This document shows, piece by piece, positions 31,967 to 34,730 of a stretch of 34,730 nt of DNA (positions within the stretch are counted from its first letter, which is position 1; the number at the start of each line of letters is the position of its first letter). This stretch comes from Myxococcales bacterium (GTDB taxonomy: Bacteria > Myxococcota_A > UBA9042): NCBI GenBank assembly GCA_947499075.1, contig CANMNA010000020.1:1-34730 (forward strand). The letters are read 5' to 3'. A model generated the notes under the pieces. That model was not told where the DNA came from. It searched no databases and was given only the letters and a program-made list of their open reading frames with translations. A program made the translations under genes and the position numbers.

Positions 31967-32401
31967 GTGTGCTTGCCGGCCCAGCGCGCGATTGGCGACC
32001 CGTGCGAGGCCGGCGTGGTGCAGGCGGGCAAAACCGTCGGGTTAGAAACGGTGCCCAAAAGCAGCCAATTGTCTTGCGGAGCAGGCTATTGCGAGACTTC
32101 GCGCATTGGCTTTCCCGCCGGTTTGTGCGCGGCGGGCTGCGGGGTGACGGCGGGGCCGCTGGCACCGTGCGCTGGTATTCCGGGCATCGTCGATTTCAAT
32201 GCTTGCTTGGCCCGCGGTACGCCGTTTGATCAGTGTGCGGCGGCAGCATTGCGACCGGCGCGGCTGCGCAGGTGCGGCCTAGACGAACCGTGTCGCGACG
32301 ACTACGCGTGCATGGCGGCTTCGGCAACCGTGGCGGTGTGTATGCCCCCGTATTTTTTGCAAGAATTGCGGGTTGATGGTCATCCACTGGCCCGTAAGTA
32401 G
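31967..32401 (+). CDS. Cysteine-rich protein, probably a C-terminal fragment
   Basis: 144 residues from GTG 31967, with ten or more Cys in pairs (SCGAGYC, CAAGCG, CGLDEPCRDDYAC) and the ending PPYFLQELRVDGHP. This resembles the C-terminal portion of secreted Cys-rich proteins of this group as I recall them, but I can name no family. The same frame is open about 90 bp further upstream (reading GVWAHPAAAADDRDV) and then meets an AT-rich segment with a stop at about 31867, with no ATG and no signal peptide. It is therefore either a gene that has lost its 5' end or one with an unusual start. Cys pairing suggests a folded exported domain. Confidence 0.45.
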   Translation: MCLPAQRAIGDPCEAGVVQAGKTVGLETVPKSSQLSCGAGYCETSRIGFPAGLCAAGCGVTAGPLAPCAGIPGIVDFNACLARGTPFDQCAAAALRPARLRRCGLDEPCRDDYACMAASATVAVCMPPYFLQELRVDGHPLARK

Positions 32402-32460
32402 GCGCGACCAGGGTGGGCAAGACGCCAGCGCTCCGACTTCAATTTACTGCCTAATTTTAG

Positions 32461-34386
32461 CTACTTGACAAACAAGCTGCCGGCAAACACCCCAGAATCA
32501 TGGTGTTTAGCGCAGCCAGCCCCGCACAACTCTCCGCCAGAGTAAAATCCCGTTTCCGAGTAGCACTGGGTCGACCACCCGCCGTACTGCGGTCGCGCCT
32601 CGCTGGCCCACTCGCAGTTGGGCGCGTCGCCGTCGACCCCCAAGCCCCAACCGCCGTTGTAGCAATTGCCCTGGGGGTTGTTGGGGCTATTGCCGTGCAA
32701 GCGGCTCAGGTCGTCGTTGTTGCTGTAATCGCTGTTGCAGTTGCGCTTGAGGTTGTTGCTGAAGATTACCGCATTGTCCGCGCTAATCGTGCCACCAGAG
32801 GCGACAGCCGCGTCGGCCAGCGTCGCGCAGCCTCCCTGCATCATCACTGCAAAACTAGTGTGGTTACCCACTTTCCACTGCTTGAAACCCACTTTGGTCG
32901 CGACCTTTTCGACCATCAAGAACTCGCCAAACGGCACAGTGGCGTAGCTGTCGTACTTGTGGTCTTTATTTTCGTCGAAATCTGCCGCGGCGAGCGTGGT
33001 CGTGTTGGTCCACAACGCTGATTTGTAATCCCAATTCATGCCGCAGGCCATCGACGCCACCCCATCGACGCTCGAAATGATTGCCACCAGCGTCCAGCCG
33101 CCGCCCGCAGTGTCCATGTCGCACCACGTTTGGAAGGGCTTGCCAGTGTTGGCGGGATCCAGCCAGTAAGCACCTGATTTTGCAGTGGCACTTGCGGCCA
33201 GCACCGCCTTGCACGATGCCGCCGGATTGGTCTGGCTGCCCGGTGGAGCGGTGCACTTGCCGCTGCTGCAGGTCTTGCCAGCTTCGCATTTGCTGCCGGT
33301 GCCACACAGCGGATTGGCGTCGCCGCAGCCGTCGCTAATCGAGGTGCCGCAGTCGATAGTGGCCGCTGGCGCGCACAACTCGGAGCACACAGTCAGGCGG
33401 CGTTGTTTGGTGCCGTCGCACAAGTACAAGCGGGCGCTGGCCTTGTCGAACAGCAGTTGCCCAGCCTCTTTAGCTGTACATACCACTACTTTGGCATCGC
33501 CGACTCCAATTGCCGCCTTGGTCAGCGCCGATCCTTGCATGTCGATGCCGCCGCCAACGCTCAAGGCGCCGGTCACTTCCAAGGCCCCGTCGACTTTGCC
33601 GCCCTTGACCGAGACGAAGCCGTTGGCGACGTCGGCCGCCAGTTTGTCCAAGGTAATGCTGCCCTTGGCGACGTCGTCGCTGCCGACGCAGCCGGTGCAT
33701 TGTAAGTTCTTGGCCATATTGGCACTGAGAGCCTCGTCGGCCAGCGCCGCCAGTTTGGCGTTGTCCGCGCTCTCTGCCAGTTTGGCCGTGTTGGCACCAA
33801 TGGCATAGGTTGCGACCCCGCCAGGGCTGTCGGACCCCGCCCAGTTGAACGACACGTGGTTGGCGCCGACGGCACCGAGCGCTATTTTTTCGCCGGTAAT
33901 CGCTGCCTTAGCCAAGTCGTCGCTGCCAACGCAACCGCTACATTGCAAGTCGCTGGCTACGGCTGCCGCCATGGCATGAATGGCCAACGGCGCGCGCCGC
34001 AACACTTCGCGCGGCAATTCGGGATCGGTGCCTACCGTGATGCCGACGTACACCGGCTTGGCGGTGGTGAACAGGCTGTGGTCAAGCTTGGTGGTGCCAG
34101 ACCCCAACACCGTTGAAAATACCCCGTTTTTGACGGTGACGCCGAGGAATAGCTCGGTCCACAGCGGGGCGCCACTGGTCTTGTCGGCGTAAAAGGCAAA
34201 GCCCATCGGGTAGCCGCCGTCCGTCACCGGCCCGCCGCTGCTGCTAGTCAGCGCCCCTTGAACGGCCAAGTCGATCGGCTCGGCGCGCGCAGGGCTGACC
34301 CACAACAGAAATACTGCAATACTACCAAACACTTGCCTTGTTGTGGCCGCAAGCCGAGTTGCGGTCAATTGCAGATCCTTGGACAT
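32461..34386 (-). CDS. Secreted protein with a fibrinogen-like C-terminal domain
   Basis: About 641 residues from ATG 34386, preceded by GGAGG; the alternative at 34425 adds 13 residues. A signal peptide ends SPARA|EPID (about 35). The next 110 residues look like a beta-sandwich (LAVQGALTSSSGGPVTDG...). A motif of the form LQC-GCVGSDD-AK--IT--K occurs twice (about 33917-33952 and 33677-33710). A Cys-rich patch (CGTGSKCEAGKTCSSGKC) precedes the fibrinogen-like domain: NPAASCKAVLA, then FQTWCDMDTAGGGWTLVA, a signature shared with collagen-end/fibrinogen-like proteins. The end has many Cys and aromatic residues. It is probably a cell-surface or secreted binding protein of unknown ligand. Confidence 0.8.
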   Translation of the reverse strand: MSKDLQLTATRLAATTRQVFGSIAVFLLWVSPARAEPIDLAVQGALTSSSGGPVTDGGYPMGFAFYADKTSGAPLWTELFLGVTVKNGVFSTVLGSGTTKLDHSLFTTAKPVYVGITVGTDPELPREVLRRAPLAIHAMAAAVASDLQCSGCVGSDDLAKAAITGEKIALGAVGANHVSFNWAGSDSPGGVATYAIGANTAKLAESADNAKLAALADEALSANMAKNLQCTGCVGSDDVAKGSITLDKLAADVANGFVSVKGGKVDGALEVTGALSVGGGIDMQGSALTKAAIGVGDAKVVVCTAKEAGQLLFDKASARLYLCDGTKQRRLTVCSELCAPAATIDCGTSISDGCGDANPLCGTGSKCEAGKTCSSGKCTAPPGSQTNPAASCKAVLAASATAKSGAYWLDPANTGKPFQTWCDMDTAGGGWTLVAIISSVDGVASMACGMNWDYKSALWTNTTTLAAADFDENKDHKYDSYATVPFGEFLMVEKVATKVGFKQWKVGNHTSFAVMMQGGCATLADAAVASGGTISADNAVIFSNNLKRNCNSDYSNNDDLSRLHGNSPNNPQGNCYNGGWGLGVDGDAPNCEWASEARPQYGGWSTQCYSETGFYSGGELCGAGCAKHHDSGVFAGSLFVK

Positions 34387-34730
34387 GAGCCCTCCGGCGA
34401 GCTTGCGCAGTGAATTCCGCGGCAACGGTAAGCAGGGGCGGCCACGGACAGCCTACACCATGCGCTTGTCTAGGGTCGGCGTCAAGGTCGGCAGGCTGTG
34501 CCCAAGGAGCGGCATACGTAGCAATTTCTCATACTTCAACAACCACAGTCGCCACTAACGCCCTTAAGGAACCACGGCCCTAAGGGGGATAGCCCACGCA
34601 AACCGCCTACCGCCCGACACCAGCCCAATCTGCTCAGCCAAACCACCCATTTCGCGCCCCAGCATCGCCCACGCGACGCCGTGATCTCAGGCTATGCCCG
34701 TCCGACTTCGCCTGTCAAGCTCGACTTGCC
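34387..34730. other. Gene-free right end of the window
   Basis: It contains the presumed promoter region of the fibrinogen-like gene and a short hairpin, CCCTTA (34561-34566) with TAAGGG (34581-34586). No coding region, RNA gene or repeat is supported. A 33-residue open frame on the minus strand is too short to call. Confidence 0.4.

Noticed and set aside
34590..34690. 33-codon minus-strand frame at the right end
   Set aside because: A stop lies shortly upstream, no ribosome site is clear, and it is too short to support.

Overview
The window looks like chromosome from a high-GC member of the Myxococcota or a related former deltaproteobacterial group. This rests on inference from style: secreted lipoproteins with Ala/Asp/Thr-rich spacers after the lipobox Cys, a large Ser/Thr kinase with a low-complexity linker, a fibrinogen-like surface protein and cysteine-rich proteins. 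No rRNA or tRNA gene was seen to settle the taxonomy.

Layout. 1-5803 is a nest of mobile elements. The 5' end of a group II intron runs off the left edge on the minus strand (1-147). A complete 4,537-bp Mu/Tn7-type transposon (262-4798) follows; its 18-bp terminal inverted repeats and 5-bp target duplication (GTCGC) can be read directly, and it carries four minus-strand genes (zinc-binding-like protein, DDE transposase, ExeA/TniB-type ATPase, RepA-like ATPase). A second, internally deleted group II intron lies on the plus strand (5095-5803). 5804-6420 is gene-free.

6421-34386 is mostly ordinary chromosome: an M23 peptidase, a lipoprotein, a TrmA/RlmD-type rRNA methyltransferase, a kelch-like secreted protein beside lipA, a SRAP protein, a leucyl/arginyl-tRNA-protein transferase, a second lipoprotein, a small hypothetical, a BamD-like lipoprotein divergent from a PpiD/SurA-like chaperone, uvrC, a PAAR protein, a type II NADH dehydrogenase with a decayed AhpD-like gene behind it, a PilZ-Ser/Thr kinase fusion, an SPFH protein, a ZIP-permease fusion with a His-rich tail, hemB, a Cys-rich protein or fragment, and a fibrinogen-like secreted protein. 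Envelope biogenesis is a recurring theme.

The most striking result is a small non-autonomous insertion element. Two 134-bp copies (22658-22791 and 22870-23003, opposite orientations) sit inside the AhpD-like gene, and a related 182-bp copy (8928-9109) sits in the signal-peptide region of the first lipoprotein gene. Each is flanked by a 3-bp direct repeat (AAA, TAA, TAA). Removing each element with one copy of its duplication restores a continuous, sensible reading frame, including a complete lipoprotein signal peptide. A separate pair of about 145-bp repeats (9281-9425, 24816-24960) lies just upstream of the methyltransferase and NADH dehydrogenase genes in the same orientation relative to each.
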